Assembly (NCBI GenBank): GCA_030425385.1
Contig: JAUIAH010000003.1
Span: 248,001-312,000 of the forward strand
DNA: 64,000 nt
Source of the DNA: Verrucomicrobiia bacterium
GTDB lineage: Bacteria > Verrucomicrobiota > Verrucomicrobiia > Verrucomicrobiales > DEV007
Direction of reading: 5' to 3'
How positions within the stretch are numbered: position 1 is the first letter of the stretch; each line of letters starts with the position of its first letter. The notes beneath the pieces are model-generated. The model was not told the origin of the DNA and did no database searches. It saw only the letters and a list, made by a program, of their open reading frames with translations. Position numbers and translations under genes: made by a program. This document shows, in pieces, positions 25,810-34,752 of this stretch.

Positions 25810-26226
25810 CTAGCCCAGACTCTTGGTGCGGACCCCAATCTCATGCACCATCTTCATGAGAAAGGTGTGGGCTTCCTCGGGAATCTGATCGCGCGGGATG
25901 ACCCAAAACCCAGTGTCTGAATAGAAGAGGAGGAACGAGTTTTCCAGGATCCACAGCGTTTGGATCTTCTCCCACGGGACTAGACGCCGACGATAGCGTG
26001 AAACTTTTGAGACTCCCTGACTGCTAAGGACATAGCTTGAGAGGCGGTTGGCACGTTCGGTAGTGAATTCGTGGGCTTCTGCCATGGGATCTCGCGACTC
26101 CGTGGGGTAGAGGCTGCGGCCTTCTGTGTCAATGCGCCATTCAGGAGATCCGTGATTCCGGTGATTCCGGGGCTGGAGAGAGGAAAGTAAGTAAGAATGC
26201 GGTTGCGATGGATAGGAAGAATCCAT
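25810..26226 (-). CDS. YcxB-like C-terminal domain protein, possibly truncated
   Basis: Up to 138 residues. The C-terminal 70 residues (SSQGVSKVSRYRRRLVPWEK then ENSFLLFYSDTGFWVIPRDQ) match the pattern of the YcxB-like domain. Normal YcxB proteins have two transmembrane helices before this; none are present. Its first 30 residues are low in hydrophobicity and its start at 26226 leaves 11 bp to the divergent antitoxin gene, without room for a promoter. An internal ATG at 26085 would give a 91-residue protein. Probably a remnant left by rearrangement beside the RAYT locus. Confidence 0.4.
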   Translation of the reverse strand: MDSSYPSQPHSYLLSSLQPRNHRNHGSPEWRIDTEGRSLYPTESRDPMAEAHEFTTERANRLSSYVLSSQGVSKVSRYRRRLVPWEKIQTLWILENSFLLFYSDTGFWVIPRDQIPEEAHTFLMKMVHEIGVRTKSLG

Positions 26227-26237
26227 ATGGTGTATGG

Positions 26238-26546
26238 ATGAAATGCACCTTGAATATTGATCGCGACTTGCTTGATCGCGTGGTGGCCATCACGGGAGCG
26301 GCGACGAAGACCGACGCGATCCATTTCGCGTTGCGCGAAGTGGACCGGCGGGCGCGCTTGGTAGAGAGGTTGCGTGAGGGGACGGGGCTGGAAGCCAAGC
26401 GTCTTGGGGATCTCTTTGCTGCCTCCGATGAGGCTGAGGCGATGGTGGGACAAGTAGAAGTAGAGGGTGCTGCCGAGAGCAATCATCTGCGGGTGGCGGA
26501 AGCCCCCATGCCCTATGGTGCGCGCCGCGGGAGGCTGGATCCATGA
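26238..26546 (+). CDS. VapB-type antitoxin
   Basis: 102 residues from the ATG at 26238. The N-terminus MKCTLNIDRDLLDRVVAITG followed by ATKTDAIHFALREVDRRA is the ribbon-helix-helix pattern of VapB antitoxins that bind their own operator. The C-terminal part should bind the toxin, but here it extends beyond the usual 70-80 residues with a tail ending in PYGARRGRLDP. A start at 26208 would add ten residues; the RHH strand favours 26238. The stop overlaps the start of the PIN gene (ATGA). Confidence 0.75.
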   Translation: MKCTLNIDRDLLDRVVAITGAATKTDAIHFALREVDRRARLVERLREGTGLEAKRLGDLFAASDEAEAMVGQVEVEGAAESNHLRVAEAPMPYGARRGRLDP

Positions 26547-26935
26547 GTCGGCCCGTGATGGCAGACGCTGCCTGGTACGTCGCCGAGGCCGAGGCAGGCC
26601 GTGATCCCTTGTATGCGTTGGCGCAGATCGCGGAAACCCGAGATGTGGCGACGTGCGGCCCGATTCGAGCCGTGGTGGGGCATCGTCTGCGGGATGGGCG
26701 CGTGTGGGAGCGCTTCGTGCGGGCCTGGGAGGTCATGGTGGACGTCCCCTCTGATCGCCTTCGCTGGGATCAGACCTTCGTGCTGACTCGGCAGATGGCG
26801 GCACTTGGAAGCATGATTCCGCTTGAGAAGGCACACGTGGCGGCCTGTGCCCTCTCCATCGACGCTGTGGTTCTCACTCCGGATGCTCAAATGGCGATGA
26901 TTCCTGGATTGGTCGCCACGGATCGCCTTTACTAG
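26543..26935 (+). CDS. Degenerate VapC-like PIN domain protein
   Basis: 130 residues, length and position as VapC toxin behind VapB. PIN-like landmarks are visible: VMADAAWYVAEAEAGRDPL (Asp8, first acid), CGPIRAVVGH, a C-terminal IPLEKAHVAACAL and VVLTPDAQM (Asp114). In active VapC the CGP..AE motif carries Glu and the IP..D..IAA motif carries Asp; here they are Val44 and Glu/Lys (95-96). Two of four metal-binding acids thus appear lost, so RNase activity is doubtful. It may persist as a co-repressor or be decaying. The mutL start follows after 8 bp, suggesting read-through into mutL. Confidence 0.62.
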   Translation: MSRPVMADAAWYVAEAEAGRDPLYALAQIAETRDVATCGPIRAVVGHRLRDGRVWERFVRAWEVMVDVPSDRLRWDQTFVLTRQMAALGSMIPLEKAHVAACALSIDAVVLTPDAQMAMIPGLVATDRLY

Positions 26936-26943
26936 CGCGTATC

Positions 26944-28860
26944 ATGGGCAAGATCCGACTTCTTTCTGACACCCTCGCCAGTCAGGTGGCTGCAGGAGAG
27001 GTGGTGGAGCGGCCAGCCTCCGTGGTGAAAGAATTGATTGAGAACAGCATCGATGCTGGGGCGCGCAACATCGAGATTCGGGTGAGGCGGGGCGGGATTT
27101 CCATCATCCAGATTGCCGATGATGGGAGTGGCATGAACAAGACCGATGCCTTGATGTCTCTGGAGCGGCATGCGACGAGCAAGATTGCCAAGTCGGAAGA
27201 CCTTTCTCACATTCTCACCATGGGCTTTCGTGGGGAAGCGCTCCCAAGCATCGCCAGTGTGTCCAAGTTTCGTCTCACGACGCGGGAAACCAATGCGCTG
27301 GAGGGCACGGAGATCCTTGTGAATGGTGGGAAATTGCTTTCGGTGAAAGAGGCGGGTGAGGCCCCTGGTACGCAGATCGAGGTGCGGTCTCTCTTCTACA
27401 ATTTACCGGCACGTCGGAAATTTCTCCGCACCGAGAATACGGAGTTCAGTCATATTGAGCATCAAGTGCGGGTGCACGCCATGGCGCATCCGCAGATCCG
27501 CTTTCTGTTAGTGCACAATGAGCGCACCGTCTTTCATCTTCCTCGGACGGAGAGCCTATTCGAGCGTGTGCGTGGAATGGTTGGGAATGAACTGGCGACA
27601 CGGTTGTTAGAGGTTCCAGAAACAAGTCGCGAGGGGGTGACCGTGTGGGGATTCATTGGCGAGCCAGGATTGAGCCGTAGCAATCGCCAATTACAGATGA
27701 TCTTCCTGAATCGACGTCCCATTGAGGGAGCCATGCTGCAGTATGCGCTTCGGGAAGGGTATCACACCGCCCTAATGAAAGGCCAGCATCCGGTGACCTT
27801 TCTCTTCTTGGAAATGGATCCTGGCCGAGTGGATGTGAACGTGCATCCTGCCAAGCGTGAAGTGCGCTTCCACGACGGGCATGGTCTCAAAGCCTTGCTG
27901 GCGGATGTGGTGGCGCAAACGTTAGAACAGCGGAGAGACCCCAGGACTGCTGTCGCGCAGGAAGCGGCGGCATCCTATCAAACAGACAACGCGGCTTCAT
28001 CGCAGACGGTCGCCGCCCCTTTCGAAACGCCGGTCGAGACGTTTCGTCAGGAGGTGCTGATGCCAGAGGCGGAACAACAGACCTTGCGCAAGGATTGGTC
28101 TCCCATGCTCGATCAGGGGACGCCTCCCAAAGTGCCCGCACCAACATCAACGCCACCGCACGACGCCGACACGACGGCGATGGTGGAGGACACGCGTTCG
28201 GCCCCGGCGGAAGAAAGCCATGTGCCTGCCGAGACGGTGCCCGATACCGTACAGCCAGCGCCTGGCAAGGTGCCGGAGGCCAGTGATTTTAAGATTCTGG
28301 GCGTGTTAGGGAAATTGTATGTGCTCATGGAGAATGCGGGCGGGCTCGTGCTGATGGATCAGCATGCCGCGCATGAGCGGGTTCTCTTTGAGCAGATGCG
28401 CAAGCGCATGGAGTCTGAAGGCGTGCCAACGCAAGCCTTGCTGGTGCCGGTCACCTTGGAGATGACACCCAAGGAGTTCGACCTCGTGCGGCAGCACCTC
28501 GACACCTTGAGTAAGCTGGGCATTGGGGCAGAGGCCTTTGGTGCCAACACCCTGAAGGTGGATTCCTTGCCGACCTTTGTGAGCGAACGAGATGGCAACC
28601 GCTTTCTCAATGATGTCTTGGAAGAACTCCAACACGATACCGGGCGGATGTCGTCCATGCGCCTGGGGGAAGATCTGGTCGCAACCACCGTGTGTCGGCA
28701 TGCCGTGAAAGCGAACGATTCCTTGCATGTGGAAGAGTTGGAGAAATTGTTAGTGGATTTGTTGGCGTGTGACTTGCCGTTCTGCTGTCCTCATGGGCGG
28801 CCGACGCTGGTCCAGATTTCTTTCAACGAACTGGAACGCAAGTTCGGGCGTGCGGTGTAG
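26944..28860 (+). CDS. mutL: DNA mismatch repair protein MutL (endonuclease type)
   Basis: 638 residues. The N-terminal GHKL ATPase has ELIENSIDAGA (30-40), DDGSGM and GFRGEALPSI; the transducer domain reaches about residue 330. A Pro/Ala/Thr-rich linker (about 330-440) leads to the dimerisation domain with the nicking motif DQHAAHERVLFE (about 472-483), VCRHAVKA and CPHGRP (615-620). This is the full set of the endonuclease-active MutL found in organisms without MutH. MutS is not in the window. dprA follows after 15 bp. Confidence 0.97.
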   Translation: MGKIRLLSDTLASQVAAGEVVERPASVVKELIENSIDAGARNIEIRVRRGGISIIQIADDGSGMNKTDALMSLERHATSKIAKSEDLSHILTMGFRGEALPSIASVSKFRLTTRETNALEGTEILVNGGKLLSVKEAGEAPGTQIEVRSLFYNLPARRKFLRTENTEFSHIEHQVRVHAMAHPQIRFLLVHNERTVFHLPRTESLFERVRGMVGNELATRLLEVPETSREGVTVWGFIGEPGLSRSNRQLQMIFLNRRPIEGAMLQYALREGYHTALMKGQHPVTFLFLEMDPGRVDVNVHPAKREVRFHDGHGLKALLADVVAQTLEQRRDPRTAVAQEAAASYQTDNAASSQTVAAPFETPVETFRQEVLMPEAEQQTLRKDWSPMLDQGTPPKVPAPTSTPPHDADTTAMVEDTRSAPAEESHVPAETVPDTVQPAPGKVPEASDFKILGVLGKLYVLMENAGGLVLMDQHAAHERVLFEQMRKRMESEGVPTQALLVPVTLEMTPKEFDLVRQHLDTLSKLGIGAEAFGANTLKVDSLPTFVSERDGNRFLNDVLEELQHDTGRMSSMRLGEDLVATTVCRHAVKANDSLHVEELEKLLVDLLACDLPFCCPHGRPTLVQISFNELERKFGRAV

Positions 28861-28875
28861 GAGGAAGGCACGGGC

Positions 28876-29973
28876 ATGACGACGAAGGAGGCTTACATTG
28901 CGCTCAATTTGCTCCCCAAGATTGGGCCCGTTCGCGTGCGGCGCTTGTTAGAAGCCTTTGGGTCACCGCAGGGAATTCTTTCGGCCAGGCGGGAAGCGCT
29001 TCGCGCAGTGGACGGGATTGGTCCAGAAATGGCCAAGGTAGTTGCCGATTGGGAATCGCACATAGATCTGTCGCGCGAGCTGGATCTCATCCGCGAGGCC
29101 AAGGTGGATGTGGTGACGCTGGACGATGATGCGTATCCGCGTTCTCTTCGCGAGATCCATGATCCACCCACCGTGCTCTATGTGTGGGGCCGTCTTCGGA
29201 AGCAGGATGAGCGGGCGATCGCGGTGGTAGGGTCGCGGCGAGCGACCCACTACGGGCTGCAAACGGCCAAGAAACTCAGTTTCCAAATGGCGCGCGCGGG
29301 CGTCACCGTCATCAGCGGTCTCGCGCGTGGGATCGATACCGCCGCACACGAGGGAGCTCTCGCGGGAGGGCGCACAATCGCTGTGTTAGGGTCTGGATTG
29401 GGCAAGCTCTACCCGCCTGAGAACCAAGTCCTGGCAGAGAAGATTGCCCAGAATGGCGCGGTTGTATCCGAGTTCCCGATCCTCTACCTTCCAGACAAAC
29501 AATCCTTTCCCCTGCGTAACCGCATTGTCAGTGGATGGTCTTCTGGTATTCTCGTCGTGGAGGCCCCGCAGCGGAGCGGTGCTCTCATCACTGTCAATCA
29601 AGCGGCAGAACAGGGGCGCAACGTCTACGCAGTGCCGGGACCCATCGACCGGCCCACCTCGGTGGGGTGTCATCGCCTCATTCAAGAGGGGGCCAAGCTT
29701 GTCATGAGTGCCGAAGACATCTTGGAAGACTTTGGGCAATTGGAACTCCTTCCGGTCGAGGATGAGGGACCCAGCGAGGTTGCCATCCCTGAAGGGTTGA
29801 GTGAGGAAGAGCGAGTGGTGCTTGGACTTTTGTCAGGGACAGAGACCGGAATGGAAACGATCATCGAGCAATCCAAACTGCCTGCACACGTCGTCAGTAC
29901 GACCCTCATGCGGTTGGAAATGAAACGCCTTGCCAAGGCGCTTCCCGGCAAGCATTACGTCCGCCAGCCATAG
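28876..29973 (+). CDS. dprA: DNA processing protein DprA
   Basis: 365 residues. N-terminal helix-hairpin-helix/SAM-like part (LLPKIGPVRVRRLLEAFG, 12-29), then the Rossmann-like DprA core with VVGSRRATHYG, ISGLARGIDTAAHEGAL and SGALITVNQAAEQGRNVYAVPG, and a C-terminal winged-helix domain (about 305-365). DprA loads RecA on incoming single-stranded DNA during transformation. The gene is directly behind mutL in the same direction; no other competence gene is in the window. Confidence 0.96.
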   Translation: MTTKEAYIALNLLPKIGPVRVRRLLEAFGSPQGILSARREALRAVDGIGPEMAKVVADWESHIDLSRELDLIREAKVDVVTLDDDAYPRSLREIHDPPTVLYVWGRLRKQDERAIAVVGSRRATHYGLQTAKKLSFQMARAGVTVISGLARGIDTAAHEGALAGGRTIAVLGSGLGKLYPPENQVLAEKIAQNGAVVSEFPILYLPDKQSFPLRNRIVSGWSSGILVVEAPQRSGALITVNQAAEQGRNVYAVPGPIDRPTSVGCHRLIQEGAKLVMSAEDILEDFGQLELLPVEDEGPSEVAIPEGLSEEERVVLGLLSGTETGMETIIEQSKLPAHVVSTTLMRLEMKRLAKALPGKHYVRQP

Positions 29974-30031
29974 GGTGCAAGACGAGCAATGTTTCGTTGA
30001 GGATGATGCGAGCCGTTAGTTGCGTTCAGTG

Positions 30032-32704
30032 TCACGAGTCCTGGCGCAAGTAGGCAGCGATGTCACGCAGGTCTTGATCAGAGAGGCCTAACAATGACGC
30101 AGGAGGCATCCAGGAATGACCGTCGAGGTGTTCGATCTTCACACCGGTGCGCCGGAAGAGGATCTTCTTTGTTTCCCCTCCGAAGAGTTTGATCTTGAGC
30201 GAACCCGCATGCCAGCTGAAGTTTGAAAGGAGGCCTTCGGCCACAAATTCGCCTTGGCGCGACGTGAGACGGATCGGTTTATCGTAGCCGTGGGCCAGAC
30301 CTGCACTCGGATCTACGATTTCCTTGAGGATTTCGGGAACGGTTCGGGTCTTTCCCCAATGGGTCAGGTCGGGACCGAAGGGGACGCCCTGACCATTGAT
30401 CTTGTGACAGGAAAGGCAGACGCCAGCCTTGACTTGACCGCGTGGTGCATCGCCAGGAAGCGCGGCAATGGTGGCGATGTCAGCAAGCGCTCGTTCGGGA
30501 GCGAAGGCTTTGGGAACGGGGTGATTGCTGGTGAGCCCTTCGCCTTTGAGGCGGTTGAGGTCCTTGGCGAGGATCTCTTGAATAGTGATCTGATAGTCTC
30601 CACCTGAGAATGCTGGCAAGGATGCGAGGGATTGCAGGAGCTGCGCACGCGTGGCCCGTTCAGCGTCTGTGCGATAGCTGGCGTAGGCCATGGCGAGGTG
30701 GCGGAAACGCGTGATGTCTGGTGATTGAGCGCGCATGATGACGTCAAGATCTTCAAGGGCTTTGGGAGTGTGGAGGCGCCAAGCGAGATTCTGTGCGCGC
30801 ACTCCCCAGTCCTCGACCGGAACGGCCATAAGGGATGGGCGAATGAGCTTCTGATAGACGAGAGATTCCTTCTTGGTCGCTGCGATCCCAAGAGCTTCAA
30901 GGTACCAGCGATCTTCCCCGTCATACCCAGCGAGGAGAGGCGATAGCAACTCCTGACACGTTTCAAATGGCACATCTCGCAAGGAGAGGGCAACTTCTCG
31001 ACGAATGCTGGGATGGGTATCCTGACAAAGAGCTTGCGCCAGAGAAAGTCGTTCCTCGGGAGCCGCGTCGCGTAAGGCACGAAAAGCGGTGAGGCGGGTC
31101 TGGGGGTCGTTAGACAGCAGTTGCCGTTGGACGAAGGCGCGTCCCTTCTCGCCAAGTCGCGCCAAGACCCAGAGAGGGCGGGCTTTGAGGAAAGGATTGC
31201 TCGCTTCCTCACGCAGTGCAATGAGCTTGGGAACGACCGGTTCGCCCTTGGCCACCAGGCGATTGACGGCGTGGGATCGGGCATTCATCGCTGACCCTCG
31301 AAGGCACTCTAACAGGCCATCGACCGATTCGAAATCGAGCGGAGTCTGGCGGGGCGGGGTAGGGTGGTCCCTTCGCGTGATCCGATAGATGGTCCCGGAA
31401 ACCTGGTTGGTCCGTCGACTCGTGTCATTGTAGAAATCGCTGAGGAAGAGGGCACCATCGGGCCCGAGGACGAGGTCAGTGGGTAGGAAGTGTTCCCCTT
31501 GGGCGTCCTCTTTCAAATGGAGAAACCGAGTGAGCGGGCCCATGGCGACGTGGGCTCCGGTGAGCTGCGGGCGCCAAGCCATCACTTCCTTGCGTACCAT
31601 GTCGCAGACGAGATAGACGCCACGCATTGATGGGCCTAACAGATCGTCTTCGATCAGGACATTGCCTGTTGGGGATCCTGCACCATAAACGGTGTCTGGT
31701 GGGCAGGCACCGGGATAGGATTCGCGCCAATGGGACGTCGAATAGCGGAGGTCACGGTGCCAGCCTTGGGGTTCCTCCCAGGTCTTGGCCACTTCTTCCC
31801 AGGAACGGCTTCCGTCTTTCAAGTCGGCGTAGCCCATATTGCCATGCCGCATGAGCCAAGTGGCTCTGGCGTGAGCGGGATCATCGTTGTCGCTTTGATA
31901 GACATCGCCAAGCGAACTGACAACCATGTCGTGGCTGTTGCGCAGGTTGTGTCCCACGGGGGTGAGTCCCGTGCCATCGGGGCGCACGCGCATGGCGACG
32001 CCGCCGACATACACGTGCCCGTCGGAACTGGGCTGGCCGATGGCTTCTGGGTAGCCGTAATAGCATCCGGAGAGGAAATGCCGCCCATCTTGGGTGCGGA
32101 TGTCGGCGCCGCAATTGCCATAACTGAAGTACCACTCGCCGCTAGGGCTTCCTACCACGGCATGCAGGGTGTGGTCATGGCGTTTGTTCTGGAAGCCGGT
32201 GAGAAAGATCTCTTTGGTGTCGATGTCAGGTTCAAAGACCGCATTGCGATTCACGTCTGTGTAGACGGTGATCGACGGCGTGGCGGAAAGGACAATGCGG
32301 TTATCGAACACGGCGATGCCGAGAGGCGCATGGCGAGCGTCCTTCTCGGTGACAAACACGTGGGAAGTGTCGGCGGTGCCGTCGTGATCGGTATCAGTGA
32401 CCACCATGATCGATTGCCCGGCGGCCACACGGGGACTGACACTATAATCAATGCCTTCGGTTACCCAAAGGCGCCCGGCGGCGTCCACGTCCATGGCAAC
32501 GGGTGAGAAGATGAGCGGAGACTGTGCCCAAACCTTTATCTCAAAGGCATCGCCGAAGAGAGAGCCGAATGTGAAGGCCTCAAGGGGAACCTCCTCCACG
32601 GGACGGGGATGAGCTCCGAAGGTCTCGCGATTTGGGAAGATCTCTTGAGCGTGGAGAGCGCAGAGTGGCAGGGCAACGAGAAGAGGCAAACAAGGCATGC
32701 GCAT
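30032..32704 (-). CDS. PVC-type secreted dehydrogenase with C-terminal heme-binding domain
   Basis: 890 residues, signal peptide 1-20 (LHAQ). N-terminal beta-propeller of the membrane-bound dehydrogenase type (TIGR02604-like) with phrases such as VAMDVDAAGRLWVTEG and GPDGALFLSDFYN. A HEAT-repeat-like helical middle (about 455-700) follows, and a cytochrome c domain of the TIGR02603 type with VCLSCHKINGQG (CxxCH at about 763-767) and a distal Met in WMPPAS. Such proteins are expanded in Planctomycetes and Verrucomicrobia and probably oxidise sugars or alcohols in the periplasm, passing electrons to heme. Substrate unknown. Leftward, 55 bp after speA. Confidence 0.9.
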   Translation of the reverse strand: MRMPCLPLLVALPLCALHAQEIFPNRETFGAHPRPVEEVPLEAFTFGSLFGDAFEIKVWAQSPLIFSPVAMDVDAAGRLWVTEGIDYSVSPRVAAGQSIMVVTDTDHDGTADTSHVFVTEKDARHAPLGIAVFDNRIVLSATPSITVYTDVNRNAVFEPDIDTKEIFLTGFQNKRHDHTLHAVVGSPSGEWYFSYGNCGADIRTQDGRHFLSGCYYGYPEAIGQPSSDGHVYVGGVAMRVRPDGTGLTPVGHNLRNSHDMVVSSLGDVYQSDNDDPAHARATWLMRHGNMGYADLKDGSRSWEEVAKTWEEPQGWHRDLRYSTSHWRESYPGACPPDTVYGAGSPTGNVLIEDDLLGPSMRGVYLVCDMVRKEVMAWRPQLTGAHVAMGPLTRFLHLKEDAQGEHFLPTDLVLGPDGALFLSDFYNDTSRRTNQVSGTIYRITRRDHPTPPRQTPLDFESVDGLLECLRGSAMNARSHAVNRLVAKGEPVVPKLIALREEASNPFLKARPLWVLARLGEKGRAFVQRQLLSNDPQTRLTAFRALRDAAPEERLSLAQALCQDTHPSIRREVALSLRDVPFETCQELLSPLLAGYDGEDRWYLEALGIAATKKESLVYQKLIRPSLMAVPVEDWGVRAQNLAWRLHTPKALEDLDVIMRAQSPDITRFRHLAMAYASYRTDAERATRAQLLQSLASLPAFSGGDYQITIQEILAKDLNRLKGEGLTSNHPVPKAFAPERALADIATIAALPGDAPRGQVKAGVCLSCHKINGQGVPFGPDLTHWGKTRTVPEILKEIVDPSAGLAHGYDKPIRLTSRQGEFVAEGLLSNFSWHAGSLKIKLFGGETKKILFRRTGVKIEHLDGHSWMPPASLLGLSDQDLRDIAAYLRQDS

Positions 32705-32759
32705 GGCTCACCTTGTCCAGCGACTTCGTCTTTGTCGAGGCTGCTGGTCTGCGGCGCGA

Positions 32760-34667
32760 CTAGGGCTCAAAGTAGGTGTAGCCACGGAGGCTCTCTTCAC
32801 ACGCTTGCACGAACTCTTGGCGTTCCTTTGGAGTGATACGGCCTTCCTCCACGGCGTGCTCCGCCGCCTGACGATACCGTTGGCGGAGATCGGCGAGATC
32901 ATACTCGACATAACGCAAGGCTTCGCCGATCGAGTCACCTTCGACCTCATGCGTGTAGCGAAGGTTGCCCTGATCATCAAGTTCTACACTGACGACATGG
33001 GTGTCCCCGATGAGATTGTGTAAGTCTCCAAGAGTCTCTTGGTAGGCTCCCACGAGAAAGACGCCAATGAGGTAGTCGTCTCCGGGGTTCCACTCATGCA
33101 CGGGGAGGTAGTCGCTGATCCCCTCAGGAGAGAGAAACTGATCCAAGCGCCCATCGCAATCACAGGTGATATCGGCGATGACTGCTCGCCGCGTGGGTTC
33201 CTCAAGGAGGCGATGGATGGGGGCTGTGGGAAAGAGTTGTTCGATCGCCCAAGTGTCAGGAAGCGATTGGAAGAGGCTGAAGTTGCCGTAGTAGAAATCG
33301 ACTCCCAAGTCTTCCACCTCTTTCATTTCTTCAGGGATGCTCTCGACCTTGGCAAAACGTTTCATGAGGTGCGCAAAGACCTGCTCGCCAAGGGCACGAT
33401 CACGGAGGCTGATGCGCCCTTGAACGTGCTGTTGCAAGACCTGTGCGCGGTAGAAGACGGCATCATTGAAGCACTCGTGCAGGCGGCGTTGATCCAGGGC
33501 GCCCCATACTTCATAGAGGTCCTGAATGGCAGCGGGGGCGTCCTCTGGCATCGGAGGTGGGGAACCCTTGGGGAAATAGCGATTCACGTCCACAATATTG
33601 AAGACAAGGATGGCGCTGTGCGCCGCGATGGCACGTCCCGATTCGGTAATGATGTCAGGGTGAGGAATGCCAGCTTGATTCGCGACGCGCATGATCGCAT
33701 TCACCATGTCCGCACAATACTCGCCGATGGTATAGTTTGGACCATGGGCACTGGTGAACTGGCAGCCTTCGTAGTTCACGGCCAGACCACCTCCGAGGTC
33801 GAGCAGTCCCATGCGCGCCCCTTCGGCGACGAGGTCAGCGTAGATACGGGTGGCCTCGATAGCAGCTTCGCGGAGTGAGAGAATGTTAGGAATCTGACTG
33901 CCTTGATGAAAGTGAAGCATGCGCAGGTAGTCAAGCTTGCCCAAACGCTTGAGCTGATCGACCACTGCCATCAGCTGGGTGACATGGAGGCCAAAGACGC
34001 TCTTGTCGCCAGCGGAGTCGCTCCAGTGGCCAGAGCCCTTGGCCGCCAGCCGCACACGGATGCCTAGATTGGGTGCGATTCCCAGGAGTTCAGCTCGTTC
34101 TAACACCGCATCGAGTTCGCCAGGCATTTCTAACACAAGCAGGACTTGCAATCCCATCTTCTGAACGCGCAATGCGAGATCGATAAACTCGGCGTCCTTG
34201 TAACCATTGCACACGAGGTAGGCTTGAGGATCTTGTAAGTGTGCAATAGCGGCGAGTAGTTCCGGCTTGGAACCAACTTCCAGGCCATAGTGGTATTGTC
34301 TTCCGTAAGTGGTGATCTGCTGGATGACGCGCTGTTGCTGATTCACCTTGATGGGGAAGACACCGTGATAAGTGCCTTCGTATCCTTCATCGCGGATCGC
34401 CGTGGCAAAGGACTCGTGCAGCAAGCTGACGCGTGCTTCTAACAATTCCCCAAAGCTCAGAAGCATAGGCAAGTCCATGCCGCGATCGCGGACGCCTTGG
34501 ACGATCTCCGTGATCGGGACCTGCCGTGGCGCTCCACGATCGTGTCCGAGGGCGACGGTGATCTCCCCCGCTTCTGAGAGGCCAAAGTAATCTCCCGCCC
34601 AGCGTTCAAAGCCGTAGGCGGAGCGTGCTTGTTCGAGGTCCCAGGAAGAAACGGTAGATGGATTCAT
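32760..34667 (-). CDS. speA: Biosynthetic arginine decarboxylase
   Basis: 635 residues, the usual length. PLP-dependent, alanine-racemase-like fold. Lys107 in FPIKVNQQ binds PLP; LEVGSKPEL, LHFHQGSQIPN, LDLGGGLAVNYEG and ITESGRA are SpeA motifs, and ECFNDAVF lies in the C-terminal half. It makes agmatine for polyamine synthesis in the cytoplasm. The ATG at 34667 was preferred; an open frame continues upstream but with non-homologous residues. Confidence 0.96.
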   Translation of the reverse strand: MNPSTVSSWDLEQARSAYGFERWAGDYFGLSEAGEITVALGHDRGAPRQVPITEIVQGVRDRGMDLPMLLSFGELLEARVSLLHESFATAIRDEGYEGTYHGVFPIKVNQQQRVIQQITTYGRQYHYGLEVGSKPELLAAIAHLQDPQAYLVCNGYKDAEFIDLALRVQKMGLQVLLVLEMPGELDAVLERAELLGIAPNLGIRVRLAAKGSGHWSDSAGDKSVFGLHVTQLMAVVDQLKRLGKLDYLRMLHFHQGSQIPNILSLREAAIEATRIYADLVAEGARMGLLDLGGGLAVNYEGCQFTSAHGPNYTIGEYCADMVNAIMRVANQAGIPHPDIITESGRAIAAHSAILVFNIVDVNRYFPKGSPPPMPEDAPAAIQDLYEVWGALDQRRLHECFNDAVFYRAQVLQQHVQGRISLRDRALGEQVFAHLMKRFAKVESIPEEMKEVEDLGVDFYYGNFSLFQSLPDTWAIEQLFPTAPIHRLLEEPTRRAVIADITCDCDGRLDQFLSPEGISDYLPVHEWNPGDDYLIGVFLVGAYQETLGDLHNLIGDTHVVSVELDDQGNLRYTHEVEGDSIGEALRYVEYDLADLRQRYRQAAEHAVEEGRITPKERQEFVQACEESLRGYTYFEP

Positions 34668-34752
34668 GGATGATGGATGCGGGAGACTAGGCAGTGAATC
34701 CGTTCTTCGCGAAAGAAATCTTTCGCCTCCCAGAAAGAGAATGTTAGTCAGT

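Noticed and set aside
31730..32506. Plus-strand 258-codon frame opposite the heme-binding dehydrogenase
   Set aside because: Antisense shadow of a gene with clear domains and a signal peptide.
33039..33878. Plus-strand 279-codon frame opposite speA
   Set aside because: Antisense shadow; the speA frame has all family motifs.
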